Made by a program: the position numbers and the translations under genes. From Pseudomonas sp. WS 5079 (GTDB lineage: Bacteria; Pseudomonadota; Gammaproteobacteria; Pseudomonadales; Pseudomonadaceae): a DNA stretch of 64,000 nt. Location: NCBI RefSeq assembly GCF_012985465.1, contig NZ_JAAQWN010000001.1:310001-374000 (forward strand), read 5' to 3'. Position 1 is the stretch's first letter; the number at the start of each line of letters is the position of its first letter. The notes beneath the pieces were generated by a model. It saw only the letters and a list, made by a program, of their open reading frames with translations, was not told the origin of the DNA and searched no databases. This document shows, piece by piece, positions 53,883-64,000 of this stretch.

Positions 53883-54719
53883 ATGCCTCGTTTCGCTGCC
53901 AACCTCAGCATGCTTTACCCCGAACATGATTTTCTCGACCGTTTTGCCGCCGCCGCTGCCGATGGTTTCCAGGCCGTGGAATACATGTTCCCCTACGCCT
54001 ACCCCGCGCAACAGTTGAAACAACGGCTCGACGACAATGGCCTGGTCCAGGCCCTGTTCAACGCGCCGCCCGGCGATGTTGCGGCGGGCGAGAAAGGCAC
54101 CGTGTCCCTGCCTGGTCGTGAATCGGAGTTTCGCTCAGGTTTCGACCAGGCCCTGGAATATGCCGCCGTCCTGGGCAACGACCGCATTCACGTAATGGCC
54201 GGGCTGCTGGCAAACGAAGCGGATCGCGCCAGGCACCAGCAAACCTACCTGGAAAACCTCGGCTACGCGGCCACACAAGCCGCCAAGAGCGGCGTCACCG
54301 TGTTGCTGGAGCCGATCAACACCCGGGACATACCGGGGTTTTTCCTCAATCACCAGCATCAGGCGCACGCCATCTGTAAAGCCGTCGGCCATGCCAACCT
54401 GAAAGTCCAGTTCGATATCTACCATTGCCAGATTGTCGAGGGCGACGTGGTGACGAAGCTGCGCCAGGACTTCGCCGGTATCGGCCACATCCAGATCGCG
54501 GGCGTGCCGGATCGCCACGAGCCGGACCTGCATAACGAGCTGAACTATCCCTATCTGTTCGAACTGATCGACCAACTGGGCTATACCGGCTGGGTGGGTT
54601 GCGAATACCGGCCGCGCGGCAACACATCCAAGGGCCTGCAATGGCTGCGCGATTGGCAGGCACGCCCAAACAAGAGCGTCACTTTCGGCGCAGACAAGCA
54701 GAACGTGCCCCAGCCCTGA
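53883..54719 (+). CDS. otnI: 2-oxo-tetronate isomerase (hydroxypyruvate isomerase family)
   Basis: 278 residues, TIM barrel. [20 protein letters not shown] at the start, the metal-binding Glu in [14 protein letters not shown] and the Asp in [11 protein letters not shown], and late GCEYRPRG are all Hyi/OtnI marks. It turns 2-oxo- into 3-oxo-tetronate for the kinase. Start chosen at 53883, with CTGGAG upstream; seven codons earlier is possible. Last gene of the operon. Confidence 0.9.
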   Translation: MPRFAANLSMLYPEHDFLDRFAAAAADGFQAVEYMFPYAYPAQQLKQRLDDNGLVQALFNAPPGDVAAGEKGTVSLPGRESEFRSGFDQALEYAAVLGNDRIHVMAGLLANEADRARHQQTYLENLGYAATQAAKSGVTVLLEPINTRDIPGFFLNHQHQAHAICKAVGHANLKVQFDIYHCQIVEGDVVTKLRQDFAGIGHIQIAGVPDRHEPDLHNELNYPYLFELIDQLGYTGWVGCEYRPRGNTSKGLQWLRDWQARPNKSVTFGADKQNVPQP

Positions 54720-54827
54720 GCCTGCAAATGTGGCTTTTAAGAATCGCCTGAGAGAATCCCCAGCGCCCACCTCCTAACATGAGCCCCGAAGCCATTCCAA
54801 ACCTATCCAGGGAAGCTGCGGGCCCTC

Positions 54828-55553
54828 ATGTCACCACTCAAGCATTTGCCATTCTGCCGGTCCCTGCTCTGGATCAGTGCGCTGCTTGCAGCGCTGCTGG
54901 CCCTGGCGCCCTGCGCGCAGGCGACGGTCAAGATTGAAGGCACGCGCCTGATCTACTTTGGCCAATATAAAGAAGCCAGCATCAACATCGTCAATCAGTC
55001 CCCCGGCGAACTGGTGGTGCAAAGCTGGGTCACCCGCGAGGACGATGATGCAACTTCGCCGGTGCCCTTTGCCGTGGTTCAGCCGCTGGTTCGCCTGGAT
55101 GCTCAACAGCATCACCTGCTGCGTATTCTGTATGCCGGCGAAGGCTTGCCCGACGACGTGGAATCGATGTTCTTGCTCAACGTCATGGAAATCCCGCTGA
55201 AGCCGCACGCCACCGACAGCGTGCAATTTGCCGTGCGCCAGCGTCTCAAGCTGTTCTATCGCCCGCCTGGGCTTGCCGGCAGCTCGTCAGAGGCGGTGCC
55301 CCGCTTGATGTGGGAGCGCACCGATGGGCAGTCCATAGCGGTCACCAATCCGAGTGCGTTTCACCTGTCCCTGATCGATGTGCAAATCGACGCCGGCGGC
55401 CAGGTTCAGGCGCTGGATGACTACGCATTGCTCAAGCCCGGGGAACGCAAAGTCTTCAGTGCCAAGGCCCCCATCAGCGCCGGGAGCCAAATCAACTTTA
55501 CCGAAATCACCGATATCGGCTTGCAGGCCCGCCATCGTGCGGCCCTCAAGTGA
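54828..55553 (+). CDS. Periplasmic pilus chaperone (PapD-like)
   Basis: 241 residues. Signal peptide about 1-32 (LLALAPCAQA), then the two-Ig-domain chaperone: TRLIYFGQYKEASINIVNQS, ESMFLLNVMEIPLKP, and the second domain FHLSLIDVQIDAGGQVQALD. It would cap and fold pilus subunits in the periplasm. The adhesin gene follows after 24 nt, but there is no usher gene here, so assembly must use an usher elsewhere or the cluster is reduced. Confidence 0.88.
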   Translation: MSPLKHLPFCRSLLWISALLAALLALAPCAQATVKIEGTRLIYFGQYKEASINIVNQSPGELVVQSWVTREDDDATSPVPFAVVQPLVRLDAQQHHLLRILYAGEGLPDDVESMFLLNVMEIPLKPHATDSVQFAVRQRLKLFYRPPGLAGSSSEAVPRLMWERTDGQSIAVTNPSAFHLSLIDVQIDAGGQVQALDDYALLKPGERKVFSAKAPISAGSQINFTEITDIGLQARHRAALK

Positions 55554-55576
55554 TGGTTCGTGGGGAACACCGACCT

Positions 55577-56563
55577 ATGTCACACCTTAAATACCTGCTC
55601 CTGGCCACCTTGCTTGCCTGCGCCGCCCTCCCCGCTACCAGCTATGCGCTGGCCTGTCGGGTGGACGGTAGCGGTTCTGTCGCTGACACCGCGCCCCTGG
55701 GCACGGCATTGGCAGTAGCGGCCGATGCGCCGGATGGCACGATTATCTGGGAGTCGGGCCCACGCTCGGTGAACGTGATTTGCAAGGATGACTTTGACCA
55801 TGGCCGCGAAGAAGTGTTTTTTTACCTGAACCCGGCAAGCGTCAGTATCGGTCAGGGCATTCGTGCCGGGATTCGCTATAACTCGGTGCCGATCACCCAA
55901 AGCAGTGGCAAGTACGGTACTGGGTTCTACTCCGACCGCGGTTGCAACTTGTCAAACTGCGTCGGTTGGGACAAGGCCCGGTTCACCCTCAACTTCAGCG
56001 TGTTTATCGAGAAATTTGGTACCACGCCGCAAAACGGCCAGGCCAGTACCCTGTCGCAATACCGGGTCTTTCAACTGGACGGTATTACGGGGCTCAACAA
56101 CCGCCCCAACAGCAACCTCAATTACATCGTCACCGGCGTCAACGACATCCGCTTCGTGCCCTGCACGCCAGACCTGACGATCACGCCCAACGTGGTGAAC
56201 TTTCCCAAGCCCTCGCGCAAGGCGCAGATCGGCGAGGTGGCAAGCACCGCCACCTTCAGCTTGAGCCTGCGCAAAGCCTGCGACACCCCGTATACGGTGA
56301 GCGCGCGCTTCGCCACCACCCCGGGCGGCGGGAACGTGATCAATGGCCTGTTGGTGCCGGCCAATAACAGTTCCGTGGGCATTTCGTTGGCCTGGGACTA
56401 TACCAATCAGCATCTGCCCTTTAATGAATGGTTCCCCCTGGCCCGAATGAATGGTGCTAATCAGACCTTCCGCCAAGACTTCAGGGCGGACTTGAAGTGG
56501 CGCAGCCTGCCCATTCCCGGCGCGTTCGATGCGGCGGTCGTGGTCGATATGTTCTACAAGTAA
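55577..56563 (+). CDS. Fimbrial adhesin/tip-like protein
   Basis: About 328 residues. Signal peptide MSHLKYLLLATLLACAALPA, then a two-part layout: N-terminal receptor-like domain with Cys pairs (VICKDDFDHG, GCNLSNCVGW), and a C-terminal pilin domain (DLTITPNVVNFPKPSRKAQI ... FSLSLRKACD ... FDAAVVVDMFYK). The ending is the donor-strand type of Cup/type 1 tip adhesins. The Met at 55577 is used; an upstream in-frame start at 55550 lacks a signal peptide. Partner of the chaperone. Confidence 0.82.
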   Translation: MSHLKYLLLATLLACAALPATSYALACRVDGSGSVADTAPLGTALAVAADAPDGTIIWESGPRSVNVICKDDFDHGREEVFFYLNPASVSIGQGIRAGIRYNSVPITQSSGKYGTGFYSDRGCNLSNCVGWDKARFTLNFSVFIEKFGTTPQNGQASTLSQYRVFQLDGITGLNNRPNSNLNYIVTGVNDIRFVPCTPDLTITPNVVNFPKPSRKAQIGEVASTATFSLSLRKACDTPYTVSARFATTPGGGNVINGLLVPANNSSVGISLAWDYTNQHLPFNEWFPLARMNGANQTFRQDFRADLKWRSLPIPGAFDAAVVVDMFYK

Positions 56564-56627
56564 CGGCACCGGCGCTTTTAAGGATCGTCTTATGCCCAGG
56601 CGCTGGGCGGCCGATTAAAATCCGCCG

Positions 56628-59438
56628 ATGCGATTTAAAAGTTATCTGTTGCAGATCAATCCCGTCCTGTCCCGACCCGAAGCAGCCAGAAGGCTGCTTC
56701 GTCTTTTCGCCACCGTATTGCTGGTTGGCATCTTGAGCGGTGTCTATACGTTTCTGCTCTCCACCTTCAACAATGACATCTCCCAGCGGCGCGGCTATAT
56801 GAGCAGCGCCATTGCCGAGGCGCATACCTTCTTCACCACCCGTGAAGCGCTGCTTGAAAGCCTGAGCCTGTCGGCGGTGCGCAAATCCGCGCAGGCCAAG
56901 GCCCAGGTCTACCCGGCCGTGGGCGAAGAGCAGCGCCTGCTGCTGGGCAACACGCCAAGCCATCAGTGGAGCATCTGGCTGACCTCGCGCATGCGCAGTT
57001 ACCTGAAGTCCAAGCAGGTCAACCTGCTCTACGTGACCGCCGGCCCCGATCCGCAACTGACCCGGCTCTACGACTCCACGCCTCAGGTACTGCCGTTTTC
57101 CCAGTGCATGCTCAATCGCCTGCGGGCGCTGAAGAAGCACAACCCGTTGGACCCCGGCGAACTCTGGCTCAGCGACCAGACCGAAGGCCATTCCCACCTC
57201 TACCTGTTCATTCTGCTGGATGAGCGCGACCCCGACTCCGGCTGGCTGGGCCTGGAGATGGAAAGCCATGAAGTGTCCACGACCCTCAATGACCAGAGTG
57301 CGGGCGAATTCATGATGCTCAACTCCCAGGGCATGCTGGTGTTTACCAATAGCCACGACCCACGGCTGGATCAGTCCCTGCTCAAGCCCAAGGGCGAGAA
57401 TTTTTTCGGTTTTGTCGGCGGTGGCCTGGTGCCGGATCACCTGGTGATTCGCAAGCAACTGAAGTCGTCGGACTGGCAACTGATGTATTCGATCAACTTG
57501 CGTGATGTGGTGCGCGGATTATGGCGCGAACTGCTTGGCTCGCTGGTGTTCTGCCTGTTCAGCGTGACCCTGATCTGGCTGGTGATGCGCCGGGTCAATC
57601 AACGCTTCATCATCCCGTCGATCAATGGCATCCAGGCGCTGATCGAAAGCGAGGCCTTCGGGCGCGACGTGATCCAGACCGCGCCGGTGGCGTTGTGCGT
57701 GCTGCGTCGCACCGACGGCCAGGTGGTGCTGGAAAACACCCTGGCCCAGCAGTGGCTGGGCACCGGCCTGGAGCGTGAAGCGCTGTGCGCCGGCTGGATC
57801 CGTCAGGCCTTCGATGGCACCTCCTGCGGGCATTCGGATTACTTCGAGACCCTCGACGGCCGCCACCTTTACCTCAGCAGCGCGCCCACCCGCTATAGAG
57901 GTGAGGACGTGCTGTTTTGTGCATTCAGCGACATCAGTGCGCGCAAACAAGTGGAAGCGGCCCTGGAAGAAGCGCGGCAATCAGCGGATGCGGCGAATGC
58001 CGCGAAAACCCTGTTCCTGGCGACCATGAGCCACGAGATCCGCACACCGCTGTACGGCGTGCTGGGCACCCTGGAGCTGCTGGCCCGCACTCAGCTCGAT
58101 GCCCAGCAAAAAGACTACCTGCATGCCATAGAGGGTTCTTCGGCCACGTTGCTGCAACTGATCTGCGATGTGCTGGATGTGTCGAAGATCGAGGCCGGGC
58201 AGTTGGCGTTGGAGCTGAGCGAGTTCTCGCCCCTGGACCTGGTCAATGAAATCATCCAGGGCTATGCCGCGGCCGCCAGGGGCAAGGGTTTGCAGCTCTA
58301 CGCCTGCTTTGACCCCAAGCTGCCCGAGCGGCTGATGGGCGATGTCACACGCCTGCGGCAGATCCTCAACAACCTGTTGAACAACGCGGTGAAATTCACC
58401 GACTACGGGCGCGTGGTTCTGCGGGTCAAGTTGCTTGACCGCGATGACGAGCGCTCCAGCGTGCTGTGGCAAGTGTCCGACACCGGCAAAGGCATTGCCC
58501 AGGAAGACCAGGCGATGATTTTCGAGCCGTTCTATCAAAGCGAAGGCAATACCAACGTGGTGGCCGGCACCGGGCTTGGCCTGCCGATATGCCAGCGCCT
58601 GACGCAATTGATGAACGGGCATATCCGCATGGTCAGCGAGCTGGGCCTGGGCAGCAGTTTCAGCCTGACCCTGCCACTGGAAGTTGCGCACTGTGCGCCC
58701 ATGAGCAGCTTGCTTGCCGAGACTGTCTATGTGGTCTCGCCGATTCCCGAACTCGCTCAATCGATCAGCGGCTGGCTGCGCCGCTGGGGCGCCCGGGCCC
58801 AGACCGGCCAGCCGACCCACCCCGATGGCCAACTGCTGCTGGAGCTGCACCCCGGCGCCATCGAACAACCCCTGGTGCCCGATTGGCCGGGGCCGGTAAT
58901 CCTGGTCAGTAGCAACAGCGGCAATGGCCAGCAACCCGAGACCGGTACGTGGCACGCCAACCTCAACCAATTGAGTGCGATTCACCAGGCGGTCAGCCAG
59001 GCCCAGGGATTGTGGGTCGCCCGGGTCGATGAGCAGGCGCAAAAGCGTGAACTGCGCAAGCTCAACCTGCATGTGCTGGTGGCCGAGGACAACGTTATCA
59101 ATCAATTGATTTTGCGCGATCAGCTTGAGGAACTTGGGTGCACCGTGGAATTGGCCTGCGATGGTCATGAAGCGCTGCAGCTGTGCAAGGCCTCACACTT
59201 CGATGTGGTACTGACGGATGTGAATATGCCCAGAGTCAACGGTTACGAATTAGCCAGGCAGTTGCGCAGCCAAGGTTGCGCGCTGCCCATCATCGGCGCG
59301 ACTGCCAACGCCATGCGCGGCGAGGCCGACCTGTGCCTGGCCGCCGGAATGAACCATTGCCTGGTCAAACCCTTTGCGTTGCGGGCCCTCTTCAACTACC
59401 TGGAGCCTTACGCACGGATCCCCCATGAAGCCCTATAG
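56628..59438 (+). CDS. RocS-like hybrid sensor histidine kinase
   Basis: 936 residues. TM1 about 24-48, a long periplasmic sensor region, TM2 about 302-322, a PAS-like linker, HisKA with phospho-His about 467 ([11 protein letters not shown]), HATPase (NNAVKFTDYGRV), an inactive-looking receiver-like part, and a C-terminal REC with Asp about 863 (VLTDVNMP). This is the RocS1/BvgS-like plan without an Hpt domain. In P. aeruginosa, RocS kinases control cup fimbriae through RocA and RocR. It overlaps the REC-EAL gene by 14 nt. Confidence 0.88.
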   Translation: MRFKSYLLQINPVLSRPEAARRLLRLFATVLLVGILSGVYTFLLSTFNNDISQRRGYMSSAIAEAHTFFTTREALLESLSLSAVRKSAQAKAQVYPAVGEEQRLLLGNTPSHQWSIWLTSRMRSYLKSKQVNLLYVTAGPDPQLTRLYDSTPQVLPFSQCMLNRLRALKKHNPLDPGELWLSDQTEGHSHLYLFILLDERDPDSGWLGLEMESHEVSTTLNDQSAGEFMMLNSQGMLVFTNSHDPRLDQSLLKPKGENFFGFVGGGLVPDHLVIRKQLKSSDWQLMYSINLRDVVRGLWRELLGSLVFCLFSVTLIWLVMRRVNQRFIIPSINGIQALIESEAFGRDVIQTAPVALCVLRRTDGQVVLENTLAQQWLGTGLEREALCAGWIRQAFDGTSCGHSDYFETLDGRHLYLSSAPTRYRGEDVLFCAFSDISARKQVEAALEEARQSADAANAAKTLFLATMSHEIRTPLYGVLGTLELLARTQLDAQQKDYLHAIEGSSATLLQLICDVLDVSKIEAGQLALELSEFSPLDLVNEIIQGYAAAARGKGLQLYACFDPKLPERLMGDVTRLRQILNNLLNNAVKFTDYGRVVLRVKLLDRDDERSSVLWQVSDTGKGIAQEDQAMIFEPFYQSEGNTNVVAGTGLGLPICQRLTQLMNGHIRMVSELGLGSSFSLTLPLEVAHCAPMSSLLAETVYVVSPIPELAQSISGWLRRWGARAQTGQPTHPDGQLLLELHPGAIEQPLVPDWPGPVILVSSNSGNGQQPETGTWHANLNQLSAIHQAVSQAQGLWVARVDEQAQKRELRKLNLHVLVAEDNVINQLILRDQLEELGCTVELACDGHEALQLCKASHFDVVLTDVNMPRVNGYELARQLRSQGCALPIIGATANAMRGEADLCLAAGMNHCLVKPFALRALFNYLEPYARIPHEAL

Positions 59439-60618
59439 TATTTTGATCGTCGAGGACCATCCCCTGCAGCACCTGTACCTGCAGAACCTGCTCAATGAAT
59501 TGGGTGACTTCCTGCTGGAGGCTGCCCAGGATGGGAACGAGGCGCTGGAGCGCCTGCGCCAGCGTGATTTCGACCTGGTACTGACGGATCTGCTGATGCC
59601 GGGCATGGACGGTGTGCAGTTTATCCAGAGCCTGGCGACCCTGCGTTGCAAGCCCGCCCTGGCTATCATGAGTGCCGCGTCCCGGCGGATGTTGATGGCG
59701 GCCAGCCTGGTGGCGAAAAATCTCGATGTGAAAGTCATCGGGCTGATTTCCAAGCCGGTCGCCGCTGATGCGCTGCGCAGCCTGGTCAGCCAGCTCAACC
59801 ACAAGGACCGCAGCCCTTCCCCACCGGCCGCGACGGCCCCGGCGATTGACCGGCATACGCTCATCCAGGCCATGGGCAACGGGCAAGTCCAGGCCTGGTT
59901 CCAACCGAAAAAATCCCTGGCCAACGGCCGGATCGTCGCTGCCGAAGCGCTGGTGCGCTGGATGCACCCCGCACAAGGGGTACTGTTGCCCGCGGCGTTT
60001 TTGCCGGCGATCAAGGCCTTCGACCTGGAGGAGCGCCTGTTGTGGCTGGTGCTCAAGCAAGCGATCCATGCCCAGGAGCGCTGGCGCCAGCGCGGGTATG
60101 AGATTCCGGTATCGATCAACTTGCCGACGCACCTGCTCAACAGCCATGACTTGGCAGACCGCCTGCTGGCGTTTGTCCTGGAGCACCAGGGCATCCCGGG
60201 GATGATCTGCTTCGAGCTGATGGAATGCTCGGTGCCCCAGGACATCAGCAACTTCTACGCCGGTGCCTGCCGCCTGCGGATCAAGGGATTTGGCCTGTCC
60301 CAGGACGATTTCGGCAAAGGCTACAGCTCTTACCTGAACCTGGTCTCGACCCCGTTTACCGAACTGAAGATCGACCAGGCGCTGGTGCAGGGTTGCCATG
60401 ATAACGAGGGCATGGCTTCGGCCCTGGCCAGCATCATCGCACTGGGCCGCAAACTGGGGCTGACCGTCGTCGCCGAAGGAGTCGAAACACCCCAGCAACT
60501 GGCGCTGCTGCGCAAAATCGACTGCACCCAGGTCCAGGGCTTCCTGATCTCTCACGCGGTGTCGTCAGAACAATTTCAGCAACTGTTGAACAATGATGGC
60601 CCTGCGACATCTCATTAG
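59425..60618 (+). CDS. RocR-like REC-EAL cyclic di-GMP phosphodiesterase
   Basis: About 397 residues: REC domain (VEDHP near the start; Asp about 54-55 in VLTDLLMP), then EAL domain with AEALVRW (about 174), INLPTHLL, FELMEC, QDDFGKGYSS, LKIDQALV, AEGVETP and QGFLIS. All main metal and catalytic residues appear present, so it should cleave c-di-GMP. In P. aeruginosa RocR opposes RocA in fimbrial control. Start at the Met at 59425 inside the kinase gene end. Confidence 0.9.
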   Translation: MKPYSILIVEDHPLQHLYLQNLLNELGDFLLEAAQDGNEALERLRQRDFDLVLTDLLMPGMDGVQFIQSLATLRCKPALAIMSAASRRMLMAASLVAKNLDVKVIGLISKPVAADALRSLVSQLNHKDRSPSPPAATAPAIDRHTLIQAMGNGQVQAWFQPKKSLANGRIVAAEALVRWMHPAQGVLLPAAFLPAIKAFDLEERLLWLVLKQAIHAQERWRQRGYEIPVSINLPTHLLNSHDLADRLLAFVLEHQGIPGMICFELMECSVPQDISNFYAGACRLRIKGFGLSQDDFGKGYSSYLNLVSTPFTELKIDQALVQGCHDNEGMASALASIIALGRKLGLTVVAEGVETPQQLALLRKIDCTQVQGFLISHAVSSEQFQQLLNNDGPATSH

Positions 60619-60700
60619 CCCGCGGCCTGGATTTGTCTAACCTGTATAAGGAGTAAACTCCATCCAGCGCCGATTCTTCATCCGCCTGCGAAAACCTTCC

Positions 60701-63700
60701 ATGAAGCACAACAACGCGATCCTCGAAGCATTCACCCGCAGCTCACTGCGCTTGAACAAAGGGCTGATGGTGGTGCTCGGCGTCGCGTTGCTGCTGGCAG
60801 GCACCAGTTACTGGGCACTGCAGCGGATCATCGATGCACAGTACGCTGCCGTGGGTTTTCATTTTGCGCGGCTGATGGAAAACATCCAGGAACAGGAAGT
60901 CTTCCTCCGGACCCTGGCGCAGCCGGCTATCCAACGCGAGTTGACCAGCGACAAGAACGTCCAGGCCAGCCTCCAGAGCCAACGCCTGGACGCCCACACC
61001 ACCCGTTATGAAGGCCGCGAGTTCGCGTTTTCGGTGCCCTTCAGCGCGCGGTTCGAGGCACAACGGGTCACGCCCGTCGAGCAGCAGAAGATCTTTGCCC
61101 TCGGCGTGCACCTGGCCAGCTACTACAGTGCGTTCTGGTCATCGTCGCCCTACGCTTCGCCCCATGTCTTTATCTTCAACCGCCTGGTCAACTACGACAT
61201 GGCGGTGCCTGCGGTCGGCTACCAGCGAGGCGGCAAAACCCCATTCAACGGCCCGTCCCCCGAGCAGGCCGAGGCCATGCGGCAAAGGCTCGGCCAGTTG
61301 CACCGAGTGGACGAGCGCCTTTACTGGGAGGCCTACACCCCATCCGGCACGCCCCCTGCGGCCCCTCAGTTATTGGCGTATGTGGCGGTGACCCTCAACC
61401 CTCAGCTATTGCGCGCCGGTCAAGGCGATAACCCGGTGATGGTTGCCACCCTGCTGGACATGGCGCACGTCAACGATGTGGAACGCACCATGGAGTCGTC
61501 CATCTATGACCGGTTCACCCTGATCTCCCCGGCCGGTCAGACGCTGACTGGCCCCCAGGCCATGGCGTCGTCCCTGGGCGAAGGGCTGAATTTTCGTGCT
61601 GAAGGCCTGGAGTTCAAGATCACCCACAACGCTGAGTCGCAGTGGACGGCGATCTACGGGATCAGCTACAAGCATTTTTTCCGCTATGCCCTGTGGCCAC
61701 TGACGAGCCTTGCGCTATTTGTGTGTGCGGTACTGGCGATTGCCTGGGCGGGCAACCGCTGGTACCGCAAGCACGTGATTCGCCCGGCGCGCCAAGCCCA
61801 TGAGCGCATTGCCGAAAGCGTGGCGTTCAGCCGGGTGATCATTGACACCGCGCCCACCGGCCTGTGTGTGGTGGGCCGCGCGGATGGCCAGGTATTGATC
61901 GAGAACCAGCGCGCCCAGCAATGGCCCGGCACCGCCAGGCTGGTGGCGGCCCTCAGCCGTTCCCACGACAGCTCCGACAGTGGCGAAACCCACCTGGAAA
62001 TCGAGGGCCGGCACTTGCAGGTGGGCTTCGTCTCCACCCGTTACCAGGGCCAGGATGTGCGCCTGTATGCATTCAACGACGTCACCCGGCACATCGAGGA
62101 CGCCCTGGCCCTGGAAGACGCCCGGCGCGCCGCCGATGCGGCCAATGAAGCCAAGACGCTGTTCCTGGCCACCATGAGCCATGAAATCCGCACGCCTTTG
62201 TACGGGGTGCTCGGCACCCTGGAACTGCTCGGGTTGACGCCCCTGGACCCGCGCCAGAAAACCTACCTGCACACCATCCAGCGCTCGTCTGCCACGCTGT
62301 TCCAACTGATCAGTGATGTGCTCGACGTGTCGAAAATCGAATCCGGGCAGATGGCAATCGAATCCATCGAGTTTTGCCCACTGGACATGCTCGAAGACAC
62401 CCTGCACACCTACGCAGCCTTCGCCCAGCGCAAGGGCCTGCAACTGTACGGCTGCATCGATGCGCAGTTACCCGATTGCGTGGTCGGCGACCCGATGCGT
62501 ATCCGCCAGATCCTCAACAATCTGGTGAGCAACGCCATCAAGTTTACCGACATAGGCCGCGTGGTGATTCGTGCCAGGGCGCTGCGCCGGGGCAACGATC
62601 GCGTCGACCTGGAGTGGCAAGTGACCGACTCCGGCGTGGGCATCAGCCAGGCGCAGCAGGCCAAGCTGTTCGACTTGTTCTACCAGGCCCCGGACACCGC
62701 CGGCCAAGGCGGCGCCGGGCTTGGCCTGCCGATTTGCCGCTGGCTGGCCGAGATGATGGATGGCCAGATCAAGGTGGTCAGCGAACCCGGCCTGGGCAGC
62801 AGCTTCACCCTGAAGATGAGCTTGCCGACAGGCCGTGGCGAGCTGCCGGGGCTGCCGCCCATTGAACCAAGCACCACACCGGTGCAGGTGCTGGCGCCCG
62901 TGCGCGAGTTGGCCGAGTCGCTGTGCGACTGGCTCAGCCGCCTGGGCATCCAGGCCTCGGTGGCAGCGCTGCCCCTGGCCCAACAAAGCGAGCGAGCGGT
63001 GCTGGTCGAGATGCTGCCCGCAGGCCCGCCGCGGCCCTGGTCCGGGCCAAGGGTGTTGTGTGTGCCGGGGGCACACAGCCCGCCGCTGCACACCGCCCAA
63101 GGCTGGGAAGTGGATATGCATGACGTGCGCGCCATTGCGGCGGTGGTTTCACTGGCGCAACGGGGTAAACAGGAGGCCGTGCTGCACGCCGAACAACAGA
63201 GTGCCGGGCAGTTGCAGCTGCGCATCCTGGTGGCTGAGGACAACCCGGTGAACCAGGCCATCATCCAGGAACAGCTGCAAGCGTTGGGCTGCACGGTAAC
63301 CCTGGCGGACAACGGCGAGCAGGCCATGCACCTATGGCAACCCCAGGCCTTCGACCTGGTGCTGACGGACGTCAATATGCCGTTGATGAATGGCTATGAA
63401 CTGGCCCGCACCCTCAGGGAGCACGATCCGCAACTGCCGATCATCGGTGTCACCGCCAATGCCATGCGCGAGGAAGGCCAGCGTTGCCTGGCGGTCGGGA
63501 TGAATGCCTGGCTGGTCAAGCCCTTGAGCCTGCAAACCCTGCGTGCGCAGTTGATCAAACTGTGCAAACCCACGGTACGCGCCGAGCCGGCGGTAATTGA
63601 CACGGTGCAGATGTCAGACAAAATGCGCCCGCTGTTTATCAGCAGTGTGCAGCACGATCTGCAGCGCATCAGCGCCGCACTCGAGCAACGTGATTGCCGG

Positions 63701-63883
63701 GGCCTGGCCGAAACCTTGCATTCGGTGGCCGGCGCCTTGGGGGCGGTGCAGGCACTCGACCTGGCCCAGGCGTGTATCGAACTGGAAAGCCAGTTGGCCG
63801 GCGGCCGGCTCAGTACCACGCTGGAGCTTGAGACAAAACAGGTCATGACTCGGCTGTCAGCCTTGCTCGGGGCACAGCTATGA
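60701..63883 (+). CDS. Second RocS-like hybrid kinase with Hpt domain
   Basis: 1060 residues. TM1 about 20-41, periplasmic sensor, TM2 about 328-350, HisKA with His about 491 ([11 protein letters not shown]), HATPase ([12 protein letters not shown]), C-terminal REC with Asp about 888 (LTDVNMP), and an Hpt domain with His about 1007 (LHSVAGALG). Clearly a paralogue of the first kinase, which lacks Hpt. The Hpt would let it pass phosphate to the response regulators around it. It lies 82 nt after the REC-EAL gene. Confidence 0.9.
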   Translation: MKHNNAILEAFTRSSLRLNKGLMVVLGVALLLAGTSYWALQRIIDAQYAAVGFHFARLMENIQEQEVFLRTLAQPAIQRELTSDKNVQASLQSQRLDAHTTRYEGREFAFSVPFSARFEAQRVTPVEQQKIFALGVHLASYYSAFWSSSPYASPHVFIFNRLVNYDMAVPAVGYQRGGKTPFNGPSPEQAEAMRQRLGQLHRVDERLYWEAYTPSGTPPAAPQLLAYVAVTLNPQLLRAGQGDNPVMVATLLDMAHVNDVERTMESSIYDRFTLISPAGQTLTGPQAMASSLGEGLNFRAEGLEFKITHNAESQWTAIYGISYKHFFRYALWPLTSLALFVCAVLAIAWAGNRWYRKHVIRPARQAHERIAESVAFSRVIIDTAPTGLCVVGRADGQVLIENQRAQQWPGTARLVAALSRSHDSSDSGETHLEIEGRHLQVGFVSTRYQGQDVRLYAFNDVTRHIEDALALEDARRAADAANEAKTLFLATMSHEIRTPLYGVLGTLELLGLTPLDPRQKTYLHTIQRSSATLFQLISDVLDVSKIESGQMAIESIEFCPLDMLEDTLHTYAAFAQRKGLQLYGCIDAQLPDCVVGDPMRIRQILNNLVSNAIKFTDIGRVVIRARALRRGNDRVDLEWQVTDSGVGISQAQQAKLFDLFYQAPDTAGQGGAGLGLPICRWLAEMMDGQIKVVSEPGLGSSFTLKMSLPTGRGELPGLPPIEPSTTPVQVLAPVRELAESLCDWLSRLGIQASVAALPLAQQSERAVLVEMLPAGPPRPWSGPRVLCVPGAHSPPLHTAQGWEVDMHDVRAIAAVVSLAQRGKQEAVLHAEQQSAGQLQLRILVAEDNPVNQAIIQEQLQALGCTVTLADNGEQAMHLWQPQAFDLVLTDVNMPLMNGYELARTLREHDPQLPIIGVTANAMREEGQRCLAVGMNAWLVKPLSLQTLRAQLIKLCKPTVRAEPAVIDTVQMSDKMRPLFISSVQHDLQRISAALEQRDCRGLAETLHSVAGALGAVQALDLAQACIELESQLAGGRLSTTLELETKQVMTRLSALLGAQL

Positions 63884-63956
63884 GCGCATTGCACCGCCTG
63901 GCGCGCAAGCGCGTGGGACCACCTCACTTACTGAACCAGCATTACGGGCCCGCCTT

Positions 63957-64000
63957 ATGAAAACATTCACTGTGGTTATTGCAGACGATCACCCCATCGT
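63957..64000 (+). CDS. RocA-like response regulator, first codons (3' end outside window)
   Basis: Begins MKTFTVVIADDHPIV, the start of a NarL/FixJ-type receiver domain, with the acidic pair ADDHP. It lies 73 nt after the Hpt kinase. In Roc systems a LuxR-type regulator of this kind is the fimbrial transcription factor. Only 14 codons are visible, so the family is inferred. Confidence 0.65.
   Translation, partial: MKTFTVVIADDHPI

Noticed and set aside
57981..59168. 395-codon leftward frame inside the first hybrid kinase
   Set aside because: Antisense of HisKA/HATPase/REC domains; low-complexity translation.
1..64000. CRISPR arrays
   Set aside because: No series of regularly spaced direct repeats was seen; the only repeated families are REP/REPIN sequences and the RTX codons.

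Overview
The window is a piece of a Pseudomonas chromosome, most likely the P. fluorescens group. The evidence is a TliA/PueA-type class I.3 lipase end, GTAGGAGCCGGCTTGCCGGCGAT-type and GTGGGAGCGGGCTTGCCCGCGA-type REP sequences, an RlhA protein close to the E. coli one in recalled sequence, a Roc-type sensory locus, and GC-rich codon use in the core genes. All calls come from reading translations and motifs; no database search was run.

Left core, 1-20757: lipase/polyurethanase C-terminus; small lipoprotein; a FAN1-like nuclease overlapping a DinG-like helicase; an epoxide-hydrolase-like enzyme; a SnoaL-like protein; an alpha-E / ATP-grasp pair; small hypothetical genes; an Lrp regulator divergent from an EamA exporter; rlhA and a RidA-like gene; an LprI-like exported protein overlapping a thymidylate-kinase-like gene; a 2OG-Fe(II) oxygenase-like gene; an old yellow enzyme with a LysR regulator; a glyoxalase stub; an MFS exporter.

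Island, about 20975-48619: a GInt-type mobile island. It opens with three tyrosine recombinases and a small partner protein (ginABCD layout) and ends in an AT-rich stretch holding a perfect 15-6-15 palindrome just before core sequence resumes. The cargo is lower in GC and looks like a defence island. It carries a controller-like XRE gene with its own operator/promoter and an unknown partner; an unknown 361-aa protein; a 1768-aa STAND NTPase with an N-terminal nuclease domain (Avs-like); a sigma-like protein, a small HTH-like protein and an ImmA/IrrE-UvrD-PD(D/E)XK fusion; a ubiquitin-like operon (Ubl-Ubl-E2 fusion, JAB-E1 fusion, Cys-rich DUF6527-like protein, HExxH peptidase); and a Septu-like ATPase/HNH pair. 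The seven co-directional genes at 35736-44288 are the best candidate for a poorly described system: a regulated protease-helicase-nuclease beside a complete protein-conjugation cassette.

Right core, 48650-64000: a GntR regulator divergent from a D-erythronate/tetronate catabolic operon (MFS importer, DenD, OtnK, OtnC, OtnI), which should turn the sugar acid into dihydroxyacetone phosphate. Then an orphan pilus chaperone and fimbrial adhesin without an usher, followed by a RocS-like hybrid kinase, a RocR-like REC-EAL protein, a second RocS-like kinase with an Hpt domain, and the first codons of a RocA-like response regulator. The Roc genes probably control fimbriae and biofilm through phosphorelay and cyclic di-GMP.

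No rRNA, tRNA or CRISPR array was seen.
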